A DNA stretch of 64,000 bases, taken from Bacillus salipaludis (GTDB lineage: Bacteria; Bacillota; Bacilli; Bacillales_B; DSM-18226). Of this stretch, positions 26,892-36,397 are shown one piece after another. The stretch lies in contig NZ_SMYO01000010.1 in the NCBI RefSeq assembly GCF_004358205.1, positions 62,001 to 126,000 of the forward strand, read 5' to 3'. How positions within the stretch are numbered: position 1 is the stretch's first letter; the number at the start of each line of letters is the position of its first letter. The notes under the pieces were generated by a model. The model was given only the letters and a program-made list of their open reading frames with translations. It was not told the DNA's origin and did no database searches. Both the position numbers and the translations under genes were made by a program.

Positions 26892-27980
26892 GTGGAGATC
26901 GTAATTTTAAAAGATAAAATCAAAAGCCTCCCAACATCTCCAGGAGTCTATCTCATGAAAGATTCCCACGGCAATATTATATATGTTGGAAAGGCAAAAA
27001 ACCTGAAACGCCGTGTTCAATCTTATTTCCAAAACTCAAAAGCCCATTCACAAAAAATTGTAAAACTAAAAAATAACATAAAGGATCTTGACTATATCCT
27101 TACCGACACTGAATTCGAAGCTTTTATGCTCGAATGTCATTTAATCAAGGAAATAAAGCCATTTTTTAATCGAAAAATGAAAAACCCGCGATCCTATACC
27201 TATATTGTGATTAAAACGGATAAGAAAGTTCCGAGTATAGATGTTACGCATAATCTAATCTTCAATCACAAACACCTATATTTCGGGCCATACATCAACA
27301 AGTACACTGTTGAAAAAGCAATCTCAAACTTAAAAGAATTTAAGAAAATCTTGTGTACGAATCTAACCAAAAGGAACGAACCTTGCCTGAACTATTCATT
27401 AGGTTTATGTAATGGCATTTGTCTCGGGCATCCCACAGCCCTTGAACAATACAATAACAGCATAAATGACATCATTGCTTTATTAAATGGCACTGACCTA
27501 AGCATTCTGGGAGAAATGAATGAAAAAATGGCCCAGGCATCCGAAAATTTCGACTTTGAAACGGCCTCGAAATATCGGGATTTTATAGATTCCATCAATT
27601 TTATTTTAAATAAAGAAAAAGTAATCGAATTTACGGAAGCAAATAAAAATATTGCTGTAATCGAATATTTACAGGATCGCACATTAAAGCTTTTTCTTAT
27701 TAAAGGAAACAGAGTTCTTTACAGTGACAAATATATCGTTGCGAGCATAATTGAACTTTGTCCACTCATTAAAAAAGACATTTTGACTTATTTTCAAAAG
27801 GGAGATTCAGATGAATCCCACAAAATCAGTAAAGATGAAATCGATGAAGCCCAAATTATCTACAGTTATATAAAAAGCAGCACCAGCAAACATCTGATAA
27901 TTCCTGGTCATTGGCTTAATTCAAAAAACGATGCTTTAGATTGTGAAATAAAAAAATTATTAATAGGGGATGAGAGCTAA
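26892..27980 (+). CDS. UvrC/Cho-like GIY-YIG endonuclease lacking the C-terminal nuclease
   Basis: A 362-residue protein with an N-terminal GIY-YIG nuclease domain (GVYLMKDSHG and IIYVGKAKNLKRR, about residues 18-42). Four cysteines C155, C165, C173 and C177 in UvrC spacing suggest the iron-sulfur cluster site. A UVR-type helical hairpin follows (NEKMAQASENFDFETASKYR, about 210-229). The RNase H-like domain that makes the 5' incision in UvrC is absent, so it resembles E. coli Cho, which nicks 3' of a lesion. GTG at 26892 has no ribosome site; GGTGGAG lies just downstream and would suit an ATT start at 26904. It ends by overlapping the convergent nnr gene. Confidence 0.8.
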   Translation: MEIVILKDKIKSLPTSPGVYLMKDSHGNIIYVGKAKNLKRRVQSYFQNSKAHSQKIVKLKNNIKDLDYILTDTEFEAFMLECHLIKEIKPFFNRKMKNPRSYTYIVIKTDKKVPSIDVTHNLIFNHKHLYFGPYINKYTVEKAISNLKEFKKILCTNLTKRNEPCLNYSLGLCNGICLGHPTALEQYNNSINDIIALLNGTDLSILGEMNEKMAQASENFDFETASKYRDFIDSINFILNKEKVIEFTEANKNIAVIEYLQDRTLKLFLIKGNRVLYSDKYIVASIIELCPLIKKDILTYFQKGDSDESHKISKDEIDEAQIIYSYIKSSTSKHLIIPGHWLNSKNDALDCEIKKLLIGDES

Positions 27981-29524
27981 AACCTATTTAAAAGCTCTCT
28001 AACCCCATCTACTATATCAAAAGGCATGACTCCATAATGGGATAAAGTTTTAGCTTTTTCTTCTCCAGCTTTTGCATGTAAATAACTTGCCGCAATCATT
28101 GCCGCTAGCGGCGTAGCACCTTGAGCGAGAAATGAAACAATTAACCCAGTGAGCACATCCCCACTGCCGCCCTTCCCAAGAGCGTCATGACCGTACGGAT
28201 TGATATAAATCTCGCCATCTGGACTAGCAATCACCGTGCGATGCCCCTTCAATAACAAGAAAACATTAAAATCTTTTGCAAAACTTTTAGCCGTCCCTAT
28301 CCGATTTGCTTCCACTTCTTTTACCGAAGAATTTAATAAACTCGCCATTTCACCCGGATGCGGAGTAAAAATAACATTTCCATTATATTCACGAACGAAT
28401 TCTAACTCGTTCCGAAGTAGGTAAAGTGCATCCGCATCAACTACAATCGGTTGACCTGTTAACCCGCCAATTATATTCTTTACCCATTCTTCACCTCTGG
28501 AAAATCTACTAATTCCCGGACCAATTGTAATACTATCAAACTGCCCCATACGAGGCTTAATCTCTTCAACGGAGCTGCCTGCGAAATGACCATCTTCAGC
28601 AGATAATGGCAACATTAACGATTCCGGACACTGTGCGGACACCATGGAGTAAATGCATTCTGGAATGGCTAATGTCACCAATCCTGCCCCTGAATAGAGG
28701 GCAGCCTTGGCGGAAAAAATGGGCGCGCCCACATAATGACAAGATCCACCTAGAACAAGTGCATGCCCAAATGTTCCTTTATGACCATTTTTCGGACGCA
28801 CCGGCACTGCAGCTTCAGCCAGTGATTCTGTAATTAGCCTTGGCATATCAAGTCCCAATTCCTCACAAGCCGAAGGAGGCACGGAAATATCTACTGCCTT
28901 CCACGCACCAACATACATGGGACCGTCTTGCAGGAAAAATCCCTTTTTCGGAAAAACAAAGGTTATTGTTTTTGCAGCGTTCACTGCTGCTCCTTCTACT
29001 TTTCCAGTATCACTGCTCACCCCCGAAGGGATATCGACTGCAATAACCCATTTCTTATCGGACAATTCATTTACCATCGAAATAACCTGATTGAAAGGCT
29101 CTCGAACAGGTCCGTTCACTCCCGTTCCCAAAATCGCATCAACGATAATGTCAGCTTGAACTAACTTCATCCGAAGGGCCTCTTGCGTATTTTCATGTAA
29201 ATAGAAAATTGGAAGCCTCCGATTCATGTATACATCAAAGTGGACTTTTGCATCACCTTTTATTTTCTCAGGCTTTACTAACAAACAGAGCAGCGGCTTC
29301 AGGCCTGCATCAACCAGTTTTCTGGCAATCACAAAACCGTCTCCTCCATTATTTCCTCCCCCAGCAAGCACAATAATTCTAGGATTTTCATATGGGGTGC
29401 ATGCGAGAATTTCTTCTACTACTCTCCCTCCAGCATTTTCCATTAAAATTATACCAGGCACCCCGATTTTTTCCATTGTATATTGATCCATTTGCTGCAT
29501 TTCCTTTTGCCCTGCAATGAACAT
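27977..29524 (-). CDS. nnr: Bifunctional NAD(P)HX epimerase/dehydratase
   Basis: This 515-residue fused repair enzyme restores hydrated NADH/NADPH. The N-terminal YjeF-type epimerase (about residues 1-215) has VLAGGGNNGGDGFV and VDAILGTGVNG. The C-terminal ADP-dependent dehydratase (about 235-510) has GGSCHYVGAPIFSAKAAL, TPHPGEMA and GKGGSGDVLTGLI. Its stop overlaps the stop of the plus-strand UvrC-like gene. It has no operon partner here. Confidence 0.93.
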   Translation of the reverse strand: MFIAGQKEMQQMDQYTMEKIGVPGIILMENAGGRVVEEILACTPYENPRIIVLAGGGNNGGDGFVIARKLVDAGLKPLLCLLVKPEKIKGDAKVHFDVYMNRRLPIFYLHENTQEALRMKLVQADIIVDAILGTGVNGPVREPFNQVISMVNELSDKKWVIAVDIPSGVSSDTGKVEGAAVNAAKTITFVFPKKGFFLQDGPMYVGAWKAVDISVPPSACEELGLDMPRLITESLAEAAVPVRPKNGHKGTFGHALVLGGSCHYVGAPIFSAKAALYSGAGLVTLAIPECIYSMVSAQCPESLMLPLSAEDGHFAGSSVEEIKPRMGQFDSITIGPGISRFSRGEEWVKNIIGGLTGQPIVVDADALYLLRNELEFVREYNGNVIFTPHPGEMASLLNSSVKEVEANRIGTAKSFAKDFNVFLLLKGHRTVIASPDGEIYINPYGHDALGKGGSGDVLTGLIVSFLAQGATPLAAMIAASYLHAKAGEEKAKTLSHYGVMPFDIVDGVRELLNRF

Positions 29525-29739
29525 TTAAATCACGTCCTTATACTTCCATTTTTATGATTATAAGAAATTTTTTTTACGATTCATGGTCTCTTTTTTACAG
29601 TAGATTTACATCTCTTTAACTATGCCTTAGTATTTTCAATTTAGAATATAGAGTATAGATAAAGTCATAAGCGTTCAAATGACATAACAGTATTAAGTTT
29701 ATACCCATTCTCACCAAACTTTCCATAGGGAGGAATAAT

Positions 29740-29841
29740 ATGCAAAATTTACTTAATGGTATGTTCGAATTATTTCTGGTGATTTGCTTTGGTAAGATTT
29801 TTTACTACTCCTTTTTTGCTCCCCGAAAAAAGCGGATCTAA
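29740..29841 (+). CDS. Small membrane protein with KIFYYSF motif (copy 2)
   Basis: A 33-codon ATG frame behind ATAGGGAGGAATAAT. It encodes a hydrophobic stretch (LFLVICF), then GKIFYYSF and a basic tail FAPRKKRI. It shares CF-x-KIFYYSF and overall design with the frame at 12950-13042, 17 kb away. A single positive-inside-tail membrane helix is predicted. No function known to me. The gap around it (29525-29930) otherwise holds only the galU terminator. Confidence 0.7.
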   Translation: MQNLLNGMFELFLVICFGKIFYYSFFAPRKKRI

Positions 29842-29880
29842 TGCAAATAATATTTAGCGTGACTCTTTTTTTTTTGCCCC

Positions 29881-29914
29881 AAAAATAAAAAACCCTCCTA
29901 TATGTAAGAGAGTT
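29881..29914 (-). terminator. Terminator of the tua-galU operon
   Basis: AACTCTC pairs with GAGGGTT (one G-U pair) and is followed on the minus strand by TTTTTATTTTTGG, 17 bases after the galU stop. Confidence 0.75.
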
Positions 29915-29930
29915 CATCCATTAAGTTAAA

Positions 29931-30821
29931 TTAATCATTCGGAATCATTAAATTTTGCTTCATTAAAATTTCATCTAAAAACGTCATTAATTCTGATCGC
30001 AGTTCATTCGTTTGAAGAGCCATCTCAATCGTTGTTTGAATGAACCCTAGTTTATCTCCTACATCAAATCTCTTTCCTTCAAATTCATAAGCAAAGACCC
30101 TTTGTATTTTGTTGAGCTGCTGAATAGCATCAGTTAATTGAATCTCACCTCCAGCGCCTTCTTCTTGCTTATCTAGGAACATAAAAATTTCAGGAGTCAA
30201 AATATATCTACCCATTATGGCTAAATTAGAAGGAGCTGATCCTAAGGAAGGCTTCTCCACGAAATTCCTCACTTGATACAATAGACCATCTTGTTCTGAT
30301 GGGTCAATAATCCCGTATCTAGAAGTTTCGCTTTCTAAAACGGTTTGAACACCAATTACAGAGGTCTGAATTCTATTGTAAACATTGATCATTTGTTTCA
30401 AGCAGGGAGTTTCCGCTTGTACAATGTCATCCCCCAGCAAAACAGCAAATGGTTCATCTCCGATAAATTTACGTGCACACCAGATGGCATGACCGAGTCC
30501 TTTTGGTTCCTTCTGCCGAATATAATGTAAATCAACTTTTGATGATTCCTTTACCTTTTCAAGAAGATCAAATTTCCCTTTTGTAACCAAGTTTTCTTCT
30601 AACTCAAAAGAGTTGTCAAAATGATCTTCAATTGCCCGTTTTCCTTTTCCCGTTACAATAATTATATCTTCAATTCCAGACTCCATTGCTTCCTCAACGA
30701 TATATTGGATAGTTGGCTTGTCCACTATAGGAAGCATTTCCTTGGGCATAGCTTTTGTAGCCGGTAAAAATCTTGTACCCAATCCTGCCGCAGGAATAAT
30801 TGCTTTACGAATTTGCTTCAC
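29931..30821 (-). CDS. galU: UTP-glucose-1-phosphate uridylyltransferase
   Basis: About 296 residues; makes UDP-glucose from UTP and glucose-1-phosphate. The nucleotide-binding signature [20 protein letters not shown] starts near residue 10, followed by [12 protein letters not shown] and [17 protein letters not shown] at 30821 is chosen for AAGGAG 8 bases upstream. It is last in the teichuronic acid operon, where UDP-glucose is the substrate of TuaD, so the operon supplies its own precursor. Confidence 0.93.
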   Translation of the reverse strand: MKQIRKAIIPAAGLGTRFLPATKAMPKEMLPIVDKPTIQYIVEEAMESGIEDIIIVTGKGKRAIEDHFDNSFELEENLVTKGKFDLLEKVKESSKVDLHYIRQKEPKGLGHAIWCARKFIGDEPFAVLLGDDIVQAETPCLKQMINVYNRIQTSVIGVQTVLESETSRYGIIDPSEQDGLLYQVRNFVEKPSLGSAPSNLAIMGRYILTPEIFMFLDKQEEGAGGEIQLTDAIQQLNKIQRVFAYEFEGKRFDVGDKLGFIQTTIEMALQTNELRSELMTFLDEILMKQNLMIPND

Positions 30822-30848
30822 TACTCTCACTCCTTTTCCAAAATAAAC

Positions 30849-32006
30849 CTAAACACAAGAAAGCATGTTTTCGAATACATCGCTCCAGTTTTTCGCTTTC
30901 GCTACCTGCTTGCGAATAAGCATATTGTTATCTTGATTCTTATAACTTGCTAATTTTTCACATTCATAGATAAATTCACTTGGTTGATTGTTTTCTATAT
31001 AGCTATAAACCGATTCTTGAACATACTTTTTGGTAGAAGGTAAATTAATCCCTACAACCGGTTTACCTGCTGCCAGAAATTCAAATAATTTCAATGGGAA
31101 TACGGCCTGATTGTATTGGGAGGGTTTATATGGCATGATCCCAATGTCGATTAAATTCATATATTTCGGAACATCAGCAGGAGAAACACTGCCGGTCCAT
31201 AATACGTTCTGTTCCGTTAGTAACTTTTTAAAATCAGAATCTTGATTTGTTCCATCTGGACCTACGAACAAAAATAGCCACTCCCGCTTTTTTCTTGCCA
31301 CTTGCTGGATTAGCTCAAAATCAAGCTTCGGTTTAATTCCCCCGATAAATCCCAAAACAGTGCCATTAAAGTTTTCCGGAAGAACATGTTCAACTTGAGT
31401 ATGTTCGCTTGCAAATAGCTCGAATTCAACCCCATTTTCAAATGTAAAGACTTTTTGAGTCGAACCTGTTTTTTCTATCATTTGATCACGTAAATATTCA
31501 GAAGTGCAAAAGATGGTATCGGCCCTCTGAATAATCCGATTTTCTGCTTTTGCAATAATGTTCTGTCTAAGAGTAGATACGACTGAACTTTTCCCGTTCA
31601 TGGGTGAAGCCCATAAATCACTGCAATCATATATGACCTTGTCCCATGGAAACAGATCTGAAAGTAATGGGAAACCGGGAAAGGTGTACCAAAGATTGAT
31701 CATATACTGTCCTTTGAATTTTTTTAAATAGGAAAGGAAAGGGAGCAACTTTGATTTATAGAATCCATCCATATAGCGTCCAAACCGAAACATCTTATTT
31801 GGCAGCAAATCTTGTACCGACCATTGTCCGATTCCGTTTGACAGTGTTTTTGCAGAAACTTCCTTACGATTTGGGCTTGGACAAACCCAAATCACTTCTT
31901 TCGTATCCGGTTGTTGTTGCAAAAATTCTGCAAGTCGATGTCTTCGATAACGGAGCCCATCATTTTCCCATTCCCCTGTTGCTACCACAATATGAATTTT
32001 TTCCAT
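30849..32006 (-). CDS. tuaH: Teichuronic acid glycosyltransferase TuaH
   Basis: A 385-residue GT-B glycosyltransferase, close to the 397 residues of B. subtilis TuaH. The C-terminal nucleotide-sugar region has DIGIMPYKPSQYNQAVFPLK followed by FEFLAAGKPVVG, a GT4-type signature. The N-terminal part contains HIVVATGEWENDGLRYRRHR. Its place at the end of a tuaA-to-tuaH series, before galU, fixes the name better than similarity alone. It probably adds one sugar of the repeat unit on the cytoplasmic face. Confidence 0.85.
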   Translation of the reverse strand: MEKIHIVVATGEWENDGLRYRRHRLAEFLQQQPDTKEVIWVCPSPNRKEVSAKTLSNGIGQWSVQDLLPNKMFRFGRYMDGFYKSKLLPFLSYLKKFKGQYMINLWYTFPGFPLLSDLFPWDKVIYDCSDLWASPMNGKSSVVSTLRQNIIAKAENRIIQRADTIFCTSEYLRDQMIEKTGSTQKVFTFENGVEFELFASEHTQVEHVLPENFNGTVLGFIGGIKPKLDFELIQQVARKKREWLFLFVGPDGTNQDSDFKKLLTEQNVLWTGSVSPADVPKYMNLIDIGIMPYKPSQYNQAVFPLKLFEFLAAGKPVVGINLPSTKKYVQESVYSYIENNQPSEFIYECEKLASYKNQDNNMLIRKQVAKAKNWSDVFENMLSCV

Positions 32007-32022
32007 TTATCCAAAACCTCTT

Positions 32023-32781
32023 TTATATTCTTTTAACTACTGCATGATAAGCATAATGAGAGAAACACCAAAATGCTTTAAGAAAATTCAACTTCTCAAT
32101 CTTGCGATACACAAACCAATTCATCTTGGCAGCTTTCCATTTGTTTTTTGAAATCGAGGGATTTCCAATTCGATACTCAGCTAAATTTTCATTTAATCCA
32201 TAGGCTTTAAATCCCTTTTTTAAAATCGCAAGCCACATTGCCAAATCCTGCCTTGTTCGAATATTGGGCATTTGAATTCGGCCTACTTTACGGCGATCAA
32301 TCATGACCGTTAGACATCCGATAATTGTATTCTTTAACATATCCTCATAGGTAATTTTTTCTGGTGCTGATACGTATTTATTCAAACGAACACCATCATT
32401 ATTAATAAATTCGTACCCAGTGAAAGTGAAAGCATAGTCATTTTTCTGCATAAAGGTTAGCTGGCGCTCTAATTTATCTGGTTTCCAACAATCATCACTA
32501 TCTAAAAAAGCAACATATCTTGCTTGTGCATGCTGTAAGGCAAGATTTCTGGCGATCGCAGCACCACTATTTTCTTTTGAAAAAATAACTCGTATTCTTT
32601 CATCCTCTTCAGCATAACGGTTTAATATATCCGGTGTTTCGTCAGTTGAGCAATCATCGACAATAATCATTTCCCAATTTTGATAAGTCTGCATTAAAAC
32701 AGAATCGATTGTTTTATCGATAAATTTGCTGGCATTATACGACGGGGTAATAATGGAAATAGTTGGCTGTTTTTGAATCAT
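32023..32781 (-). CDS. tuaG: Teichuronic acid glycosyltransferase TuaG (GT2)
   Basis: 252 residues, as in B. subtilis TuaG. The GT2 fold is clear: SIITPSYNASKFIDKTIDSV, the nucleotide-binding DDCSTDETPDIL and the metal-binding FLDSDDCW near residue 95. ATG follows GGAGGATAACCTT. It lies 16 bases before tuaH and after a 150-base gap containing paired hairpins. It transfers a GalNAc- or GlcA-type residue to the lipid-linked repeat; which one is not shown by the sequence. Confidence 0.88.
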   Translation of the reverse strand: MIQKQPTISIITPSYNASKFIDKTIDSVLMQTYQNWEMIIVDDCSTDETPDILNRYAEEDERIRVIFSKENSGAAIARNLALQHAQARYVAFLDSDDCWKPDKLERQLTFMQKNDYAFTFTGYEFINNDGVRLNKYVSAPEKITYEDMLKNTIIGCLTVMIDRRKVGRIQMPNIRTRQDLAMWLAILKKGFKAYGLNENLAEYRIGNPSISKNKWKAAKMNWFVYRKIEKLNFLKAFWCFSHYAYHAVVKRI

Positions 32782-32807
32782 AAGGTTATCCTCCTTTTAT
32801 CCCGCAT

Positions 32808-32937
32808 TAACGGGCAGTAAGACCCCCACTTCAAGGGTTAGCGGAAACAGGAAGCATAAGTGGGGGTCAACTGCCCGTAAAAGCCCGATTGGTTCAACTA
32901 ACAATCAGTGGGGGATGAAAAAAACCCCCACTGATTG
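32808..32937. repeat. Paired GC-rich hairpins between tuaF and tuaG
   Basis: Hairpin 1 (32808-32880) has arms TTAACGGGCAGT and GACCCCCACTT pairing with AAGTGGGGGTC and ACTGCCCGTAA. Hairpin 2 (32902-32937) has CAATCAGTGGGGG pairing with CCCCCACTGATTG. Both share the GTGGGGG core. They lack a trailing U-run on the coding strand, so they look like REP-type elements or mRNA stabilisers rather than terminators. Confidence 0.75.
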
Positions 32938-32947
32938 AAGTTTCACT

Positions 32948-33634
32948 TTATTCTGACTGTCCCCGAACCAGTTCAGGAATCAAAACCCAAGCACAAGCGA
33001 GTGTAATTCCAATTAAAATCCCTGCTACCGCCCGTTCCTTTGAGTTGAGGGCCTTATTGTCCGTCATTACCTCACTTGGATCTGAAGATTCTAGTAATAG
33101 CGCCGGTTTAATTTCAAAAAGTGTCGTTTTCAGTTCATTAAGAAAGCGTTGTTGGTCAACTATTGTATCTTCGCTGACCTTCTCCTGGCTTAATGATTGA
33201 ATGGAATCCTGAATGATTTTCTTTTTCTCTTGAAAACGTAATTGATCCATCTTTAAAAATGCCTTTGAAATATCGTTTATTACTTCAGTTGCATTCTCTT
33301 TTGGAGAATCTGTATAAGAAAGTTTAATGATTTTATCCGTTACAGCCGTTACTTGTAATTTGCTTAAAATCTCAGCCCGTTCCTCTTTCGATAGATCTGA
33401 TAAATTATCTCGATAGAAAGGAGGGTTAGTTAATAAAATCATTACATTTTTGGAATTATTTAAATCATCATAATCATAACTCCCTAAAGAAAGCGTCGCT
33501 TCGGCAGTATACGTGGTTGCTTCTTTCCCAACAGGAAGTAACCATCCCACCAATCCGAGAACAATTGGAATTGCTATTAAAATTAAAAGATATTTTTTAC
33601 TTCTTTGTGCCAGTCTATTAACGATTAATTCCAT
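32948..33634 (-). CDS. tuaF: Chain-length determinant-like protein TuaF
   Basis: About 228 residues from the ATG at 33634 (GAAGGAG upstream), close to 226 in B. subtilis TuaF; an upstream in-frame start would give 249 and overlap tuaE by 80 bases. It has the Wzz layout: one helix near residues 15-35 (LLILIAIPIVLGLVGWLLP), a long extracytoplasmic coiled region and a C-terminal helix (AVAGILIGITLACAWVLIP). It probably sets teichuronic acid chain length with TuaE. Confidence 0.85.
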   Translation of the reverse strand: MELIVNRLAQRSKKYLLILIAIPIVLGLVGWLLPVGKEATTYTAEATLSLGSYDYDDLNNSKNVMILLTNPPFYRDNLSDLSKEERAEILSKLQVTAVTDKIIKLSYTDSPKENATEVINDISKAFLKMDQLRFQEKKKIIQDSIQSLSQEKVSEDTIVDQQRFLNELKTTLFEIKPALLLESSDPSEVMTDNKALNSKERAVAGILIGITLACAWVLIPELVRGQSE

Positions 33635-34979
33635 TCCGAAGCTTACTCCTTCGCTTATTTTCACTCTTAATTTTTCTACTTTTGTTGTTATATACATTTA
33701 CCGTAGCAATGACAAACCCCAGGAAAACCCAATGGAAATATAGATTGCTTACGGAGCTCGGACTTATACTGGAAATAAGGAAGGCAATTTGCCCAATCAT
33801 GCATGCTTCAATGATTCCTTTTTCCTTCTCATCCCTCGTTTTTTTGAAGGCTTTATAAAGGCAACAAAATAGATAAACATACGTAAAGAGATAACCTAAA
33901 AATATAATAATCCCAAAATTACCTAAAATTTCCATTAACCAATTATGCACTTCAACAACATGGTTGGTATCGTAAATGGCTTCATTTTTCAAGTAGTATG
34001 GAATATTGCCCGCCCCTACACCAAATCCAAATGTATCCAATATAAAGTGGAAGGCATTTTTCAATAAATTCAGCCTTACTACATTCGATGAATGCCCATC
34101 ATCCGCTGCAATGATATTTGACACCTTGTTGAAAAAAAACACGGAACAAAGAACCATTGCAATCAAACCGATGTTCAATGTCACCTTCTTTAAATAGGAA
34201 GGCAGGTGGATAAATAAATAGAAAATCAAACCTACGAAGACCCCTAGCAAACTAGCTCGTGATTCAGTTAAATAAATGATATAAACACATAACAATCCAA
34301 GTAGTATTGTTGAAGTTTTAATCCACACATTCCGACTATTTTTTGCTGCCGCTGCATAAAAAGAAAACGAGATAGTAAGAAACGTTGCAAAGTCGTTTTG
34401 ATTAAAAAACACCGCAGTTGGATAAGACAACTTATATTCCGGCCCTCCATACAACGTTGAGCTTGGGAGCTGAATATGAGTAAAATGATTGATTAAGCCA
34501 ATACACAATAGAATCAGTGTCATGAATAGCCATATTCCATAAAAAACGAGCAATCTAGATATTTTTGTGAACGTAAGCACTGCCAAAAAGACAAATAAGA
34601 TACCCGTCCCCAGCAGGAATAAATACTTAATCCCATCAACGTATGATTTCGCCCATAAAAGCGAAACGGTTCCGTAAACAAGCCAAAACATCAAAAAGTG
34701 CAGAACCTCTTTTACTTTTATTTGCTTCCAATATTGTGAGAGGTTCTTTTCTTTTACAATGGAAACAATGAAGAGAGTCGCCGCAGAGATCAATATCAAT
34801 CGATATAAAAACAAACTAAAAAAACCAAAATGAATACTTAATACAGACTGATTGAGAAAGGTGGTCGCTACTAATAAAAACATCACACCACAAAACAGCC
34901 GGTTCGTTTCTACATAAGGTCTTACCATTAGGAAAGCTGGCGTACCAACTCCTCGTGCAACACTGTTATTACCTTCCAT
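33618..34979 (-). CDS. tuaE: Teichuronic acid polymerase TuaE (O-antigen ligase family)
   Basis: A 453-residue protein with about 11 membrane segments and a large loop with ESRASLLGVFVGL and NIPYYLKNEAIYDTNHVVEV, resembling Wzy/O-antigen ligase proteins (PF04932). It should join lipid-linked teichuronic repeats on the outer face. It lies between tuaD and tuaF as in B. subtilis and overlaps tuaF slightly. Confidence 0.87.
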   Translation of the reverse strand: MEGNNSVARGVGTPAFLMVRPYVETNRLFCGVMFLLVATTFLNQSVLSIHFGFFSLFLYRLILISAATLFIVSIVKEKNLSQYWKQIKVKEVLHFLMFWLVYGTVSLLWAKSYVDGIKYLFLLGTGILFVFLAVLTFTKISRLLVFYGIWLFMTLILLCIGLINHFTHIQLPSSTLYGGPEYKLSYPTAVFFNQNDFATFLTISFSFYAAAAKNSRNVWIKTSTILLGLLCVYIIYLTESRASLLGVFVGLIFYLFIHLPSYLKKVTLNIGLIAMVLCSVFFFNKVSNIIAADDGHSSNVVRLNLLKNAFHFILDTFGFGVGAGNIPYYLKNEAIYDTNHVVEVHNWLMEILGNFGIIIFLGYLFTYVYLFCCLYKAFKKTRDEKEKGIIEACMIGQIAFLISSISPSSVSNLYFHWVFLGFVIATVNVYNNKSRKIKSENKRRSKLRNGINR

Positions 34980-35044
34980 AAAACCTTTTTCTCCCTTTTA
35001 TCTCGATCTTGTCACAAAATAAAATCTTTTCATTTGAAAAACTC

Positions 35045-36379
35045 CTAAAGTGACTTTGACGCGGCAGTTTTCTGTCGAACTTCCGGCCTCCCAACTGAAA
35101 GATAGGTGAAACCAAGATCTTTCATCGTTTCCAAATCAAAGACATTTCTTCCGTCTACAATAAGCGGCTGTTTCATTAATTCCTTTACTTTGATTAAATC
35201 CAAGTCTTTGACATCCTGCCAATCGGTTAAAATCACGCAGGCATCGCTATTTTGAATCGATTCATATATGTTCTCAGAATAGGCACACTGGTATCCCAGC
35301 TGCTTTTTCGTTTCCTTAATGGCAATCGGATCGAAAGCTTGGAGATTTGCCCCATGAACAGCTAAATATGGAATAATGTCTATTGCCGGTGAAGATCTGA
35401 TATCGTCTGTATTTGGTTTAAAGGCCAATCCTAAAATACTAATCGTCTTCCCTTTTAAGGTTCCTAAAGCCTTCTCGAGTTTTTTCACTAATTGGACCCG
35501 CTGTCCCTCATTCGTTTCAATTACAGACTTAATTAAATTAAATTCATATCCACACTCTTTCGCGATATGTAGAAGAGCTGATGTATCTTTTGGGAAACAA
35601 GATCCGCCAAAGCCTACTCCTGCCTGTAAAAATTTATTGCCGATTCGGCTGTCTAACCCAATACCTTCCGAAACCTTGGTGACATCAGCCCCGACACGTT
35701 CACAAATATTAGCAATATCATTAATAAATGAGATCTTTGTAGCTAAAAATGCATTTGCCGCATATTTTATTAATTCCGCTGTTTCCAAAGAAGCTTTTAC
35801 GATATTGGATGTAAAGGGCTGGTGCAGCTCTGCAATAATTTGAAACGCTTTTTCACTGGTTGCGCCAATTACCGCACGTTCCATATTCATGGAATCCTTA
35901 ATGGCATCACCTTCACGTAAAAATTCAGGATTCGCTACAATATCAAAAGGAATCTGTTCAAAGGAATGTTCTTGGATGACAGATTTTATCAGTTTCCCCG
36001 TACCAACAGGCACTGTACTTTTCGTAACAATTACCTTATAACCATTTAAATTTTCACCAATGGTTTTGGCCACCTGTTTAATATAGGTAAGATCTGCTTT
36101 ACCCGACGATGTCATGGGAGTTCCTACCGCAATGTAGATGACCTCGGCTTCTTGAATGGCTTGGGTAATTTGATAGGTAAAATGAAGAGTGCCCCTTTTT
36201 ACATTTTTATCGACAAGTTCTTTTAATCCAGGCTCATAAATCGGCATAACGCCTTGCAGGAGATCATTAATTTTCATTTGATTAATATCACAGCAAGTAA
36301 CCTGGTTGCCGGCTTCCGCAAAGCATGTGCCCGATACAAGACCTACATAACCTGTTCCAACCACCGTAACTTTCTTCAA
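35045..36379 (-). CDS. tuaD: UDP-glucose 6-dehydrogenase TuaD
   Basis: This 444-residue enzyme oxidises UDP-glucose to UDP-glucuronate with two NAD. The N-terminal NAD fold is VVGTGYVGLVSGTCFA, the central dimer helix has ETAELIKYAANAFLATKISF, and the catalytic cysteine is in GVGFGGSCFPKDT (near residue 260). The C-terminal UDP-binding domain follows with LAFKPNTDDIRSSPA. It provides the glucuronate of teichuronic acid. It starts with TTG after GGAAGGATG. A shorter related gene at 41706-42329 lacks the C-terminal half. Confidence 0.94.
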   Translation of the reverse strand: MKKVTVVGTGYVGLVSGTCFAEAGNQVTCCDINQMKINDLLQGVMPIYEPGLKELVDKNVKRGTLHFTYQITQAIQEAEVIYIAVGTPMTSSGKADLTYIKQVAKTIGENLNGYKVIVTKSTVPVGTGKLIKSVIQEHSFEQIPFDIVANPEFLREGDAIKDSMNMERAVIGATSEKAFQIIAELHQPFTSNIVKASLETAELIKYAANAFLATKISFINDIANICERVGADVTKVSEGIGLDSRIGNKFLQAGVGFGGSCFPKDTSALLHIAKECGYEFNLIKSVIETNEGQRVQLVKKLEKALGTLKGKTISILGLAFKPNTDDIRSSPAIDIIPYLAVHGANLQAFDPIAIKETKKQLGYQCAYSENIYESIQNSDACVILTDWQDVKDLDLIKVKELMKQPLIVDGRNVFDLETMKDLGFTYLSVGRPEVRQKTAASKSL

Positions 36380-36397
36380 TTTTCATCATCCTTCCAT

